DNA from: Enchytraeus crypticus
Taxonomy: Eukaryota; Annelida; Clitellata; Enchytraeida; Enchytraeidae
Direction: 5' to 3'
Assembly (NCBI GenBank): GCA_905160935.1
Contig: CAJHZI010000414.1
Coordinates: forward strand, 1,301,001 to 1,365,000
Length of the DNA: 64,000 nt
Shown: one piece after another, positions 11,589 to 22,419 of the stretch
Layout: each line of letters begins with the position of its first letter
Numbering within the stretch: position 1 is the first letter of the stretch
Notes under the pieces: model-generated
The model's database searches: none
Seen by the model: the letters and a program-made list of their open reading frames with translations, nothing else
What the model was told of the DNA's origin: nothing
Position numbers and translations under genes: made by a program

Positions 11589-13642
11589 GAATATAGGCCT
11601 ATATAGCCTATGGCCATACAGCTCTAAATCCATGGAGCTATGAATCTCTGACAATGTTACAAAGTATTACAATATTGAGAACATCTGCATTTAGTACGTA
11701 CACGCGTCAGAAACAGATAGAAATATTTAAAAATCAGAAATAACGTAAACTAATTTTTATTGATGGGGTCATTTTGTCATCTAAGGTTCGATTTCCATTT
11801 CAGTCAGAAGGAATTTTGTAAAAATTCTCCCTATAGTAAAATATACACCATCGTAAAATTCATAGTCTTAAAATACTAATATTAGCTTTATATTATTAGC
11901 TTTTTAAAATATAGGCCTAAGCTTTTCGTCTGTTAGTATTCATTCAGTCATTAGAAAATACGAGAATAACTCAACCCAGACAGAATCACGACCATCTCGA
12001 TTCTAAATAGTAATCACGGACTTCAATCGATCTTGCTGAATGAAGATTACTCGGCTAAATGTCTGCAAAAATTGTTTGAAGTATAATTTTTTTAAATATT
12101 TTTAGAGAATTTATGTATGTCAACTCTTTCAGATATTTCGATTCTGTTGAATTTTAGACACACTGCTTTAGACGATGCAATTTCCACATTTATCAGCGAT
12201 GCGTATATTACAATAGATTTTGTTAAACTCAACAAATTTCACTATATGCAAGAACGTCTTTGAGCAAAAATCATAGTATTTTCATCCCTGCCCAGACATT
12301 CGGGTGGCTAGAATAAAATCAATAAACGGCTTTAAGAATTTAATTTAATTATCTCATCAGGCTAACCCCTACATTTTGAAAAATCACTCTAACGGATTTT
12401 AAAGTAGAGCACTTCATATATCCGATCATTGAGCTATTTTAACATTCTATCACTACGTATCGTCCAGCCATATGTGATTGTCATCTAGACCACCAAGTTA
12501 TTAGCGTTCACAATATGTTTACTATCTGTCGACCAGTTCTAATTTAAGCTGCATTAATTTACTGCCATTCACCATTTCCAATTGCTAAGAAATACTTTTC
12601 GATTTTTTTTTATAAAATGTTGCTAATTCAATTGACATGACGATTTAAGATATATATTATGCAATACCGCACATCGACCTGGTAAGAGAAACGATTCTAT
12701 AAATCTGTGGAACAGAAGGCTAAGCGACGGCCGTATCATTTTGACCGACTTCACTTTCCGCTAGAAATAATGTTAAAAAACTATATACAGAATTGTGCTT
12801 GCTAACAATCGTCATAGTAGATTCTGTTACTATGTTCATTGTTTAAAAATTATATGTATATGATTAGTAACCTATATATTTAAGGCATAGCTTTAAATTA
12901 AAACATTAGCAAATATAGTTTTTAACATAAAATAAATCAACTCAAACCGATACGCTACCACTTTGCCAATCTAAAACGCAAAAAAATTTGCATTTTTGGT
13001 TTTAGGAATTGCCTAAATTACAATTAAAAGATGGAAAAGCTAAGTATAGATTAAGACAAAATCATCTAAATGTAACGTGGGACAGACAAAATCATATCTA
13101 CAAAAATCTGCAAAATCGTATCAATAGCAAATCGTATCATATAAACTATATGGCATTAATCTCGTTGATTTTTAATACGATTTCTTGAAGACAAGCAAGA
13201 AGTGGGCTGGTTGAATATAATAGCATCTGGAGATATAACTGAAATAACGTGGGATTTGTTGATGTCGGAAGTATGGTAGGATCGAACAAGAATAGTATGC
13301 GATTGAGAATATAAAAAGAGCCGAAGAATTCTTTACACTGTTACATTGCCTGGAGACAACTTTGGAGTGTCTACACGCCATAAACCACGCTAAGTCCCTT
13401 AGGTCCAAGTTTCTATCCACGAGAGGTGATCTGTACTGGTTGTTTACTAGGCGAAATATATCAACTGAAGGCGAGACTTTTAATCATTTCAGTGCAGGCA
13501 ACTGTTTCAGCTTGTATTTTTAGCAGGATTATAATTACATTAAAAGCTCTGCTTGTAGTTAATGTCTGATTTGCAGTCATAGTGGAAAAGGGTAAACCTT
13601 TTGTACAGTGTCAGCCATTAATAAGGGATCTTATATCTACTT
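11213..13642. other. Intergenic with one (AT)n tract, no gene seen
   Basis: A pure AT dinucleotide run lies at about 11503-11586, giving spurious Ile-Tyr frames on the minus strand. The 82-codon frame at 13172-13420 (-) has Cys and Tyr but no domain I recognise and no neighbouring exon. Nothing else was seen. Confidence 0.5.
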
Positions 13643-13890
13643 CATTATCATCCTCTTCCCTTTAATCCCAGTTTAACCAGGATCGGGATACGAATAGACG
13701 TGATACATTCGTTTAAGTTTTTGTAACAATTTTTGCAGCCTAGGAGCTCACCAACCGAATGCCCTTTCTGACGTTGGTTTAGATCTTGTTTTTATGTCTC
13801 CTTCTTCGACACGTGCGTATTTATACGGTTGGTCTATTCTTCAGATAACCCGGACACAACATGGGGAAACCAGACACAACACGGGGAGAG
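13643..13890 (-). mobile_element. SINE-B copy with perfect 13-bp target-site duplication
   Basis: Flanked by 'cttatatctactt' at 13630-13642 and again at 13891-13903. Read on the minus strand it has the shared head (with the first about 20 bp duplicated: 'ccccgtgttgtgtctgg' then 'ccccatgttgtgtccgg'), the SINE-B body ('caaccgaatgccctttctga' on +) and a tail ending in a GAT-type simple repeat. The perfect direct repeat fixes both boundaries and indicates LINE-type retroposition. Confidence 0.9.
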
Positions 13891-13962
13891 CTTATATCTA
13901 CTTAATATATATATATTTATATATATAATTATATATTTTATACAAATATAGATGGACAATAT

Positions 13963-14094
13963 AGGAGGCTGGAGCAAGTGGCGATGTCGGTAAGATATTT
14001 GACCGAGGATCGGTATGTGCGAAGTTCAAATCCTGGGCTCGCCCGTCACTGACATCGCTTTCGAGTGAGGAAACTGACGTAAACATTAGCTTTT
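13963..14094 (+). mobile_element. SINE-E copy (tRNA-like promoter)
   Basis: Starts with an A-box-like 'gtggcgatgtcggtaag', then a B-box-like 'agttcaaatcctgg', then the family body 'gtcactgacatcgctttcga' and 'gaggaaactgacgt'. Total length is about 130 bp. The tRNA-like half is followed by an unrelated constant half, as in tRNA-derived SINEs. No aminoacyl-stem pairing was found, so it is not called a tRNA gene. Confidence 0.75.
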
Positions 14095-14536
14095 TTCATC
14101 CATAAACGGATGAAGAAATGGATAAAAAGTCTCTTCCGAATGCGTATTTCTGTAGTGTATGTAGCATATCCACATTCCTAAATCTCTGCCGTCGAGATGT
14201 AAAATTAATTCAACTTAGGCTTTAAAATGATTAAAATAGGAGATTTATATTTGACCAGACAGTGTACCGTACTGAATAAGTTTTAATATCATATAGCTAT
14301 CAAACATGAATCATGCAGACTACCTATATGGCTCAGTGTGAGTTGCGGCAGTCAAAAGTCATGAAATTTTAAATAACGAATCCTGATAGAAATTGAAATC
14401 TCTTTGGTTCGAGTCACGGGTAAAACATTAGAATGCAAAGTCTCTAGCATTCACCGAACCGATAGCATGAATGCTTTACAAAATTTTACAACACTATGGT
14501 ATATAGCTATCTACATGCATGCATATATATATATAT

Positions 14537-14574
<38 letters not shown>

Positions 14575-14640
14575 CGCAGTTGATAATCATTTCATTGTAA
14601 TATGTGTTTAAATATCTAACTTTTTAAAGTGTTACTTGGT
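14095..14640. other. Intergenic with (AT)n tracts
   Basis: AT dinucleotide runs occur at about 14522-14572. A tRNA-like B-box motif 'ggttcgagtca' near 14405 stands alone. No gene seen. Confidence 0.5.
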
Positions 14641-14642
14641 AA

Positions 14643-14861
14643 CTAAGGACAACTTGTCATTAGCAATGCACTCAACGCTTCGTTCATATCGCAGTAAGAG
14701 ACTATGTCTGCCACCTTCCATACAACGGCTCTTGGAGACAGATCATAAATATTGCACCCATCAGCAATTAGCATCCTTCGATATGAGTCCATACACTGGT
14801 GTTCAGCAGACTTACTGGATTCCATTGCCAACTCAGAATCCGTCATCTCTTTCACTTTCCT
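14643..14861 (-). CDS. Unrecognised candidate terminal exon, about 70 codons
   Basis: This minus-strand frame has a balanced, protein-like composition (MTDSELAMESS near the start, RAVVWKVADIV in the middle, ending LLMTSCP then stop), unlike the Ile/Tyr/Leu-rich chance frames around it. A possible splice acceptor ('aattacaag' on the minus strand) lies just upstream, at about 14862. I do not recognise a domain, and no companion exon or polyadenylation context was identified. The opposite strand is open too (14636-14899), which weakens the case. It could be a chance frame or a fragment of an unrecognised transposon. Confidence 0.2.
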   Translation of the reverse strand, partial: RKVKEMTDSELAMESSKSAEHQCMDSYRRMLIADGCNIYDLSPRAVVWKVADIVSYCDMNEALSALLMTSCP

Positions 14862-14899
14862 CTTGTAATTATTATTTCTTAAATATGAGACTAAACTAG

Positions 14900-15519
14900 G
14901 CGATATATATATTCTATGACTTTATACATATGTTTCCGTATGCACATGTAGGCCTACATATTCTTCATATTTTATATATTGGCCTATAGATAGGCCTATA
15001 TGTGGGCCTATATGCAGGCATATGCACGTAAATAGGACATTTGGAGTATATACATGTCTAATTTATATTTAAACATGTAAACATGTATAGGATACTATAT
15101 ACCTATACTTGCATAATGTATAATGTATCTGTTTATGTATACATGCATATATATAAATAAATGTATATAGGTCTACATGTATATATGCCTCTGCTAAAAT
15201 TAATAAGAATAGCCTGCATTATAATTATGGCTACTGGGTGAAGTCTTTCACCTTTTGAATTTCATTCGCAACCCAGGGGGATAATAAGAATCCGATTTTG
15301 GATTCTGATTTGATGGAATTATCTTTTGTACGGTGTGAAGAAAATTATCCATTTCTTATGCTGGATGTGATATGTCGTTGGTTTTGTCAGAGGCTTAGGT
15401 AGCCGGTGAGAGGTTAACTCAATCACATCAGTCATTTCTCTGTATTATAAAGTTTTACATATTAGAGCATATTTACATATTATGCAATGATTTCAACTAA
15501 TATATTCATTATCAGAGGC
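14900..15519. other. Intergenic, no gene seen
   Basis: AT-rich with scattered 'taggcctata' motifs (14945-15180). No coding signal. Confidence 0.5.
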
Positions 15520-15722
15520 TTGTCTTGGATCCCAGCTTAGCTAGGGTTGCAATACGAATAGACTTTCTCCATTCTTCTCTGTCCCACACAATATCATCAG
15601 TCAATCCCCTATTTTTTATATCCCTCTAATTCCTTTTAGAAAATATTGTAGCAGCTTCGGGAGTCTAGGCGCTCACCAACCGAATGCCCTAGTTGGTTTT
15701 GATCTTATTGCTTTGTCGCAAC
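15520..15722 (-). mobile_element. SINE-B copy, diverged
   Basis: On the plus strand it reads 'ggatcccagcttagctaggg' (tail side), 'aatacgaatagactt', then 'cgctcaccaaccgaatgccc' (body). The head beyond 15722 is lost. An insertion or divergence interrupts the centre (15570-15640). Confidence 0.7.
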
Positions 15723-16332
15723 TACACTGTACAGTAATAAACAGTATGTTAAGAAATGGATTTCTAGCATAGTCTGTAATTCTCTATAATATTGTGCCAT
15801 GCTATATTTACGTGTAGCTATCATTGTATCTTACTTACTCTTCATTTTAAAATTTTCTTAAGTCTAACTTCCTCCCATAGTAATAAAGTAGAGTTTAATT
15901 AATATTTCATAATTAAAATAAAATGGTATAGAAATTTCTTTATAAAGGAATATAAGTTTACTGAAAAGATTTTTGATCGGTAATATATAGCTTGAGCAAC
16001 TACAAATTGGCTTCAAGAGAAGAAATATCATAATATATGGCTATGATGCGTATGAAAAGGAGAACAAAAGATATCCACATTATTTTATAAAACGTATGTG
16101 TGCATAGCTCTTAATTCACTTTAGCTTTGGACTGGTCATTCGGATTTGAATTTTCACTATTTTATGCACGTTTTGCTTTTAGCAAATCACACTTAGTTTA
16201 GCTTCATATAGATTCCTGCAAGTGATGACAGTTTCATCTTAATTATGCTCTTATTATAATATTATCTGAATAAAAGTATATATGTTATATATATATGCCT
16301 GAAATAAATTTAAAAAAATTTCAATCATCGAT
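15723..16332. other. Intergenic, no gene seen
   Basis: AT-rich, no element or coding frame recognised. Confidence 0.5.
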
Positions 16333-16597
16333 ATTGTTGTGTCCGCGTAATGGAGACTATATCAATGACCAACTGCACATGTCGTAACGGGGACTAAGCA
16401 CAAACTGAGGAAGACAATTGGAAACCAACTCAGGGGAGCTATATTTTACCGAAGCTACAGGCTACTTAAGATATGTATAATTCATAGCCTTTTGTGAAAA
16501 AATCAACGTGCTGATCTATGGAATACTCTTTTAGAGCTTGAAAGTAGACTGAGTATGAATATATATCGTGGACCTCTCACTTGGCCGAACACTTGCA
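16333..16597 (+). mobile_element. SINE-A copy 2
   Basis: Head 'gttgtgtccg' and 'caactgcacatgtcgtaacg', body 'aaactgaggaagacaattgg', tail 'gagtatgaatatatatcgtg' and 'gacctctcacttgg'. Full length but substituted throughout, so an older insertion. Confidence 0.8.
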
Positions 16598-19500
16598 TAT
16601 TTTAACTCTATACGCATTCACATAATGATTATAGACGGAGTTAATAGACCTAAACTTTAAATTTTAATTGCGAGTAGACCTGCCGCTCGTCAAAGCTGTT
16701 GGATTAAGCAGATAGCTGGAGTAGCAAAGAAATCACGCCTCAAACCAGAAAACAAAGCAAGTTTCAAGAAATTTATGCTTCAATTTTAGTAATACAATGG
16801 AATTTGTTAAAGATAATCACTGGCTGAAGTAGCTATTCTGTACAATTAGTCTTCCTCTTTTACGGTTCCCTTTTGTCATAATGCTCTATTGATTCGAAAA
16901 CTAATATTACAATGTTAAACTTAGACCGTACTTCTTCAAACACACTATGTGTCGAATGCGAGTTTTCTCTCGCTGTTTGGAAAATATACATGTATATGCA
17001 TTTTAAATTCTAATGTAAATTAAGCTTTAATAGCTTTCTAAACTATTACACCCGCAATCATGGAAGAACACTTCGTTGACAGCTAGCGCTCCATGTTCTA
17101 TGCTTTAAATAATTCTATGCGTAAGTAGAGCATACACAACATAGTGAAATTTTAAACGACAGATATCATGGTGCCACGGTTCCACAATGCAATCAACTGC
17201 CGAAGGTTCGATTCCTTAGGGATTCCATCAGCGAGTAATATCTAAGGAACACCAAGGATGGGTAACTAAAAATAAATTAAAATAGATAGAATTGTTCAGG
17301 GATGTTTATTCCCCGATAGTATATGTTTAATATTTAGTTCTATAGAATCCTAAGATATGATCTAAAGTCTTCTCTCTTTATTTATTTCTTTTCCTACTAC
17401 AGTATCAACTATACTTCAAACTCTAACATCTAATCGAGTTTATTAACTTAAAATAAATTCAAAATCACAGAATTAATGACCTAGACGTAATGATCTAGTA
17501 TAGACACAAATAATGAACAACATTAGATGTAAAATTATATACATTAAAAAGAACTGACAATAGAAAAATGTATTTCAAGAACTTGACACATAAAACAGTT
17601 GACATACTAAACAATTTAACTGACTCGGGAATTATGAATTATTTTGTCTAAAGTAAGAAAACCTAGATACTGACACCTTCAGTAGCACTGTTTTACTTAA
17701 GAAAATTAAATAAGAAAATATACCCAAAACTTGATTTAATCTCTCAGATCTCAATCTCAAAGGTTGCCAGTAACGGGAAGAGCACAGTATTCGAAACTTG
17801 CAAGAATTGATCGGCAGTTAGACAACTTGCAAACATGCTACCAACTTAGCCCATCAATTTAAAACCTAGCAATCTGACGACCAGCAGTTTCTATCGTCAT
17901 TTAGTAATCAGCAGTTCTTATCTTTATTTTTTCTTAGCGTTAATCCCGCTTTTCAGCCACTCCACTTGTTTACACGCCTACCTCCATTTGCCGCGATCGT
18001 GGATGTCTTGCGAATTGATTTTTATTTATAAGCATTCCCTCGATTATTCTATCCAGCTAACGCTTCTTTGGTCTCCCTCTATGACGAAGATCAATTGAAT
18101 TCGGGGTCATCTCTGTGTGAACCAATAAATACCAGCAATTAAAGCACAGAAATCTAAAGCTCATCCATTAAAAACTAGAATTCAACCATCTAAAGCCTAA
18201 CAATCTAATACTCAATCAACAATAATCTAATCTAAATTTAGCGCACACTTTCTTACCACAAGGAGTCAGTCTGGTCTGGTAAATCCAGTTAGAGGAACTA
18301 TGCATGCAGATTATTATTTAGACTTTGAACCCATACACGTGCTCGCAATTGATCAGAATTTCCAAACTGAGCATACATCAACGTTTTCTCTGAACTATTT
18401 TAAAACAAACAGGACCGAATCACGTTTCGACTGGCACAAGAAGTCATAGAAGATTGACAGATGACTTTTAAATAGAGTTTTGTAGGATTAAGAAACGCAG
18501 AGGATTCATTTGCAGAGTTTTAAGTGTCAGTCGTGTTTCTAAAGAAACTGTAGTCCTCTGAAACAACCCTTTATTCTTCTCTATCTCCAAAATCCAGAAT
18601 TTGTTTATATGCCGAAATCAAATTATGTTATATTGAAAAGTGTCTATTGCATAAAACTAAAACTGCTAATTTACGGCCTCGTTACCGTAGATTACAAAAA
18701 CCAACTATCTGAAAACGAATATTAGATTATAAAATTATTTTAGTATCATCTTAATTTTTTTTTTTTTTTTATACTTAGTAATGTGAAATATCTGTATTCT
18801 GTAAGTGTCAAAGTAAATCCATATTGAAAGCCTCATTGACATTAATTCCATAATTGATTCCCAGTTAGGATATGTAATTTAGTGTTGTTCTTGATCGGTG
18901 TCAAAGCTTCAAATTGAAGTAGAGAAAAGTTTTCAAAATCATCTCTACGTGTGGATTCGTAATAAGGAGATTAACTGCGAAGCATTGACGGCTTCATAAG
19001 TGAAAAGAGTGAAAATATGTAAGTCTAATCTGAAGAAAATAGTGATTAATAATTTAAGAAAAATGTCTCTGTTATGCAAAATTCGTGAAAACTTGCCAGG
19101 TTTCATTTGTTACGAAGTTTAATTAAGCATTATTTCGTCGCTATCTCTTCACATTGAATGTTAGCAACAACAGATTCAACCTTCACTTCATTTCTGCACA
19201 AAATGTTACAGAGAAGAAAAAGTGATGCGAAGAAATTTCTATGGATTGATTAAATGTCGTTACAGAAAAGCCTTTATTCAGCATTTCTTATTTCTTATTT
19301 TCAACAGGTTTATGGTGTCCTCAAGTTGTCCAACAAAATAGAACCTCATTATGAATTGCGAGATGAGAGAAAGAATGAGAGAGAAATAGAAAACTGGATA
19401 AGAAAACCCTACTCGGATCACTGGGCGACTCATGAACACATTATCCTACAGCTCTAACTGAACGTTTAAACCTCTTAGAAGCTTTAGAGTCTATTGTTAA

Positions 19501-19970
19501 AGATTTAAGTCCCAACGGTAAAGCCTGCCTTAACTCTTCACTGCTCCGCTTTGTTCTTCTTCGCTTCAGTATTCTGAGAATGAAGCTGAATATAGCTTTT
19601 TATAACGCTCTCTAACTAATAAGGACTTGCTTCTAAAAATATTACGATTTTACACCTCACTTTCATTTTTATATATTTAGGCAGTTTATTCAATGAAATA
19701 TATTTTATATTTACTGATATATTATAGAACAAATAGAAAAATTGTAGAAAATGAATTTTAAATTACTTACACTAGGCACATCAAAACTGTAGGCCTACTG
19801 CCAAATTTTTTATGTCTCTCGTCATAGTTGGGATTATTGCAACTTAAAATTTAACATATTTTTAAAATAATATTGTAAAATATTTTGATTTTAATTTACA
19901 AGTTTAAATTTTTAATTTTATTATAAAATGTTTATTGTATTTTAAATTATAGGTTGGCCTAATTGTAAAC
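16598..19970. other. Intergenic, no gene seen
   Basis: About 3.4 kb of AT-rich sequence. A lone tRNA-like B-box motif 'ggttcgattcc' sits near 17205 and a T14 run near 18756. The 67-codon frame at 19254-19457 (+) carries a charged stretch (ELRDERKNEREIEN) but no recognisable domain. Confidence 0.5.
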
Positions 19971-20140
19971 TCTCTCTCTCTCTTTTAGTGCACTGCCTAC
20001 TGGCAGGTCCATGGCATATAACGTCTTCGCTATTCTTTATGTCTCCCGTTTTCCTCTTCACGTCCACATACGAGTGGACCTTAAATCATCTATAACATTC
20101 CTTTGATATACCTTCATTCTTGGGGTATTCTGCTTTAACG
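19971..20140 (-). mobile_element. LINE-D 3' tail fragment
   Basis: Minus-strand tail 'gccatggacctgccagtagg' followed by 'cagtgcactaaaagagagag'. Upstream of it lie the 'cacgtccacatacg' and 'ttaaatcatctataacattc' blocks of LINE-D, on the + strand. It ends in a (GA)n run (seen as tctctctc at 19971-19983), as do other copies. Confidence 0.75.
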
Positions 20141-21169
20141 AGGTGAGCCCTCTGTGCCTTTCGCAGCTTTTATTGTAAACTAATAAGCGTAAATATATAA
20201 ATATTTTTATTCTCAGAGCAGATTTTTAAACTTGAAAGTGCTTTGGATGAAGAGTAAAAGTCTCGTATCTTAATCCGTTCAGAAATAACTATCCTTCGAC
20301 GCAACAGCCACCATCTGTGTATAAACCACGGCGCAATTAGAACTTTGTTCAAGTTAAGCTGTTCCTTTAAAATTATTTATCACTAGGGCACGCACTTCAT
20401 CACACAATTGCAAATCATTTGATATTTTACTGAATCCAGACAGAAGCCAAGTAAAGAGTTTATTCTTTGACTATTGAAAATGATCGATCAAACCGGTACA
20501 CTTTAGAATTTGTAGAGCAAATGGATAATGACTAAAAGTGACCCTGCTGCTGATGCATCATAATTAACTCTGACTGAAATTGAAAACTTTTTGTCTAAGC
20601 ACATTGTCGTGTACGAAAGTAATGAACAGGGTCGAAAGATTCCCAGTGAGCGCGTCAGTTAGTTCATCTCGATCCTTCTGTCTATATGTAAAGAAAGATA
20701 AACGAGTATTACGTCATCAGTGGCTGACCCATATGATTTTCAGCAGGGTGGTGGGGGTAATAGGATAGGAAATAGTAGCACAGGAAAGTATAATTTTGAA
20801 CTATGAATAGAAGAAGACTTCTCTCTCAGAAAGTTTCGTTTATTATGTACATACAGGTAAATGTTGTTTTGAAAGAGAAACTGATGCATAATTCAATTAT
20901 TAATTAAGATCAATCAGGGTTTTAGCAAGCAGAAGCTCCTGGAGCTGAAATCACTATCATTGCTCAATATGATGAATGTGGTACAGTTTTATTCTTCTAA
21001 TCGGAGTTACAGAATGAGAGAAAATAAGTTGGCTTTAACAAATAAAGGGGACTTTCATTAACGTCCTATCTTTCAATAAATTTTAATAATTTTCGATAAT
21101 TTTAATAAAGCAATGAAGATGTGTAACGTCTGTTGTCGAGCAAGTGCATTCTCAGAAAAAATTCGGCGG
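20141..21169. other. Upstream region of the receptor gene, no exon identified
   Basis: No coding frame was recognised; frames at 20170-20352 and 20580-20768 are short and featureless. If the receptor has 5' untranslated exons or a promoter here, I cannot identify them by eye. Confidence 0.4.
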
Positions 21170-21772
21170 TGTCAATCAGTGATCAACCACTGTTAGTCAG
21201 TGATCAACCACTGTCAGTCAGTGATCAACTACTGTCAGTCAGTGATCAACTACTGTTAATCAGTGATCAACCACTGTCAATCAGTGATCAACCACTGTCA
21301 ATCAGTGATCAACCACTGTCAGTCAGTGATCAATCACTGTCAATCAGTGATCAACACTGTCTATCAGTGATCGGCCACTGTCAGTCAATGAATAACCACT
21401 GTCAGTCAGTGATCAATCACTGTCAATCAGTGATCAATCACTGTCAATCAGTGATCAACTACTGTCAGTCAGTGATCAACCACTGTCAATCAGTGATCAA
21501 CCACTGTCAATCAGTGATCAACCACTGTCAATCAGTGATCAACCACTGACAATCAGTGATCAACCACTATCAATCAGTGATCAACCACTGTCAGTCAGTG
21601 ATCAACCACTGTCAATCAGTGATCAATCACTGTCAGTCAGTGATCAATCACTGTCAATCAGTGATCGACCACTGTCGGTCAGTGATCAATCACTGTCAAT
21701 CAGTGATCAATCACTGTCAATCAGTGATCAACCACTGTCAATCAGTGATCAATCACTATCAGTCACTGATAA
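21170..21772. repeat. 21-bp satellite immediately upstream of receptor exon 1
   Basis: About 28 tandem copies of a 21-bp unit around 'gtcaatcagtgatcaaccac', with few indels. Because 21 is a multiple of three, one frame stays open for long distances and reads as S-V-I-N-H-C-Q repeats (21133-21549 and 21556-21810); this is a by-product. Each unit contains the TGATCA palindrome, and CAGTG can pair with CACTG. The array ends about 90 bp before the exon's splice acceptor, in 5' intron or promoter sequence. Confidence 0.9.
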
Positions 21773-21860
21773 ACCATTCGTTCAGGCAGAACATCTTTCG
21801 AAAAATGTAATAACTAATATTAATTAGAAATACAAAACCCAGAATTATTATCTGTTACAG

Positions 21861-22419
21861 ATTGCAGCACAAGGTAACAATGGAACCAGAATTTCACCAA
21901 TCTTCCACTGATTCGCACACTCGGATCCCCACCATGAAGCTCAACCAATCATCTCGTTACAAACACTACGACGAGTACGACGTCATGGGCGACACGCTAC
22001 CACTGGCTCTATTCATCTCCTTCTACGCTCTCGTGTTTTTATTCGGACTATTTGGTAACACTCTGGTTGTTTACGTGGTGGCGCGCAATCCTGCCATGCA
22101 ATCCATCACAAACATATTCATCTTAAATCTTTCAGTGGCGGACATCTTCTTGTGCGTCCTTGCGGTGCCGTTCACTCCACTCTCTGGGCTGTTGAGATCG
22201 TGGGTGTTTGGCAAGGCTCTCTGTCAGTTGGTCCCGATGAGTTTGAGTGTGGCAGTTCACGTGTCAACGCTGACGAGTACGGCCATAGCCGTGGATCGCT
22301 ATTTCTTCATCGTTCATCCGTTCAGACCGCGAATGAAGATCACTACTGGAACGATCATCATCGTCGTTATCTGGATTCTTTCTGTCACCATCTCCCTACC
22401 ACTAGCTGTCTACAGAGAG
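21861..22419 (+). CDS. Neuropeptide (NPY/sNPF/PrRP-like) GPCR, coding exon 1: N-terminus to TM4
   Basis: The exon opens after a plausible acceptor 'atctgttacag' (21850-21860). The first ATG, at 21880, starts MEPEFHQ and gives 180 residues before the donor 'gag|gtgagt' at 22420, phase 0. Residues about 40-70 form TM1 with the conserved N60. TM2 is about 77-100 with NLSVAD (D88). Then come the ECL1 Trp (SWVFG), C115 at the start of TM3, DRY at 139-141 and TM4 about 157-178 with W165. An N-glycosylation site, NQS, lies at 22. An upstream, in-exon start in the same frame would need a non-ATG codon, so 21880 is preferred. The overlapping frame at 22152-22523 is a shadow. Confidence 0.93.

Noticed and set aside
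17165..17240. Possible tRNA gene with a B box (also near 14405, 44485 and 59200)
   Set aside because: Single B-box-like words are present, but no acceptor stem or anticodon arm could be paired by eye. They are more likely SINE remnants.
21133..21810. 138- and 84-codon frames with a seven-residue repeat
   Set aside because: The 21-bp satellite keeps a frame open by arithmetic. It ends in an intron-like stretch and is not joined to the receptor frame.
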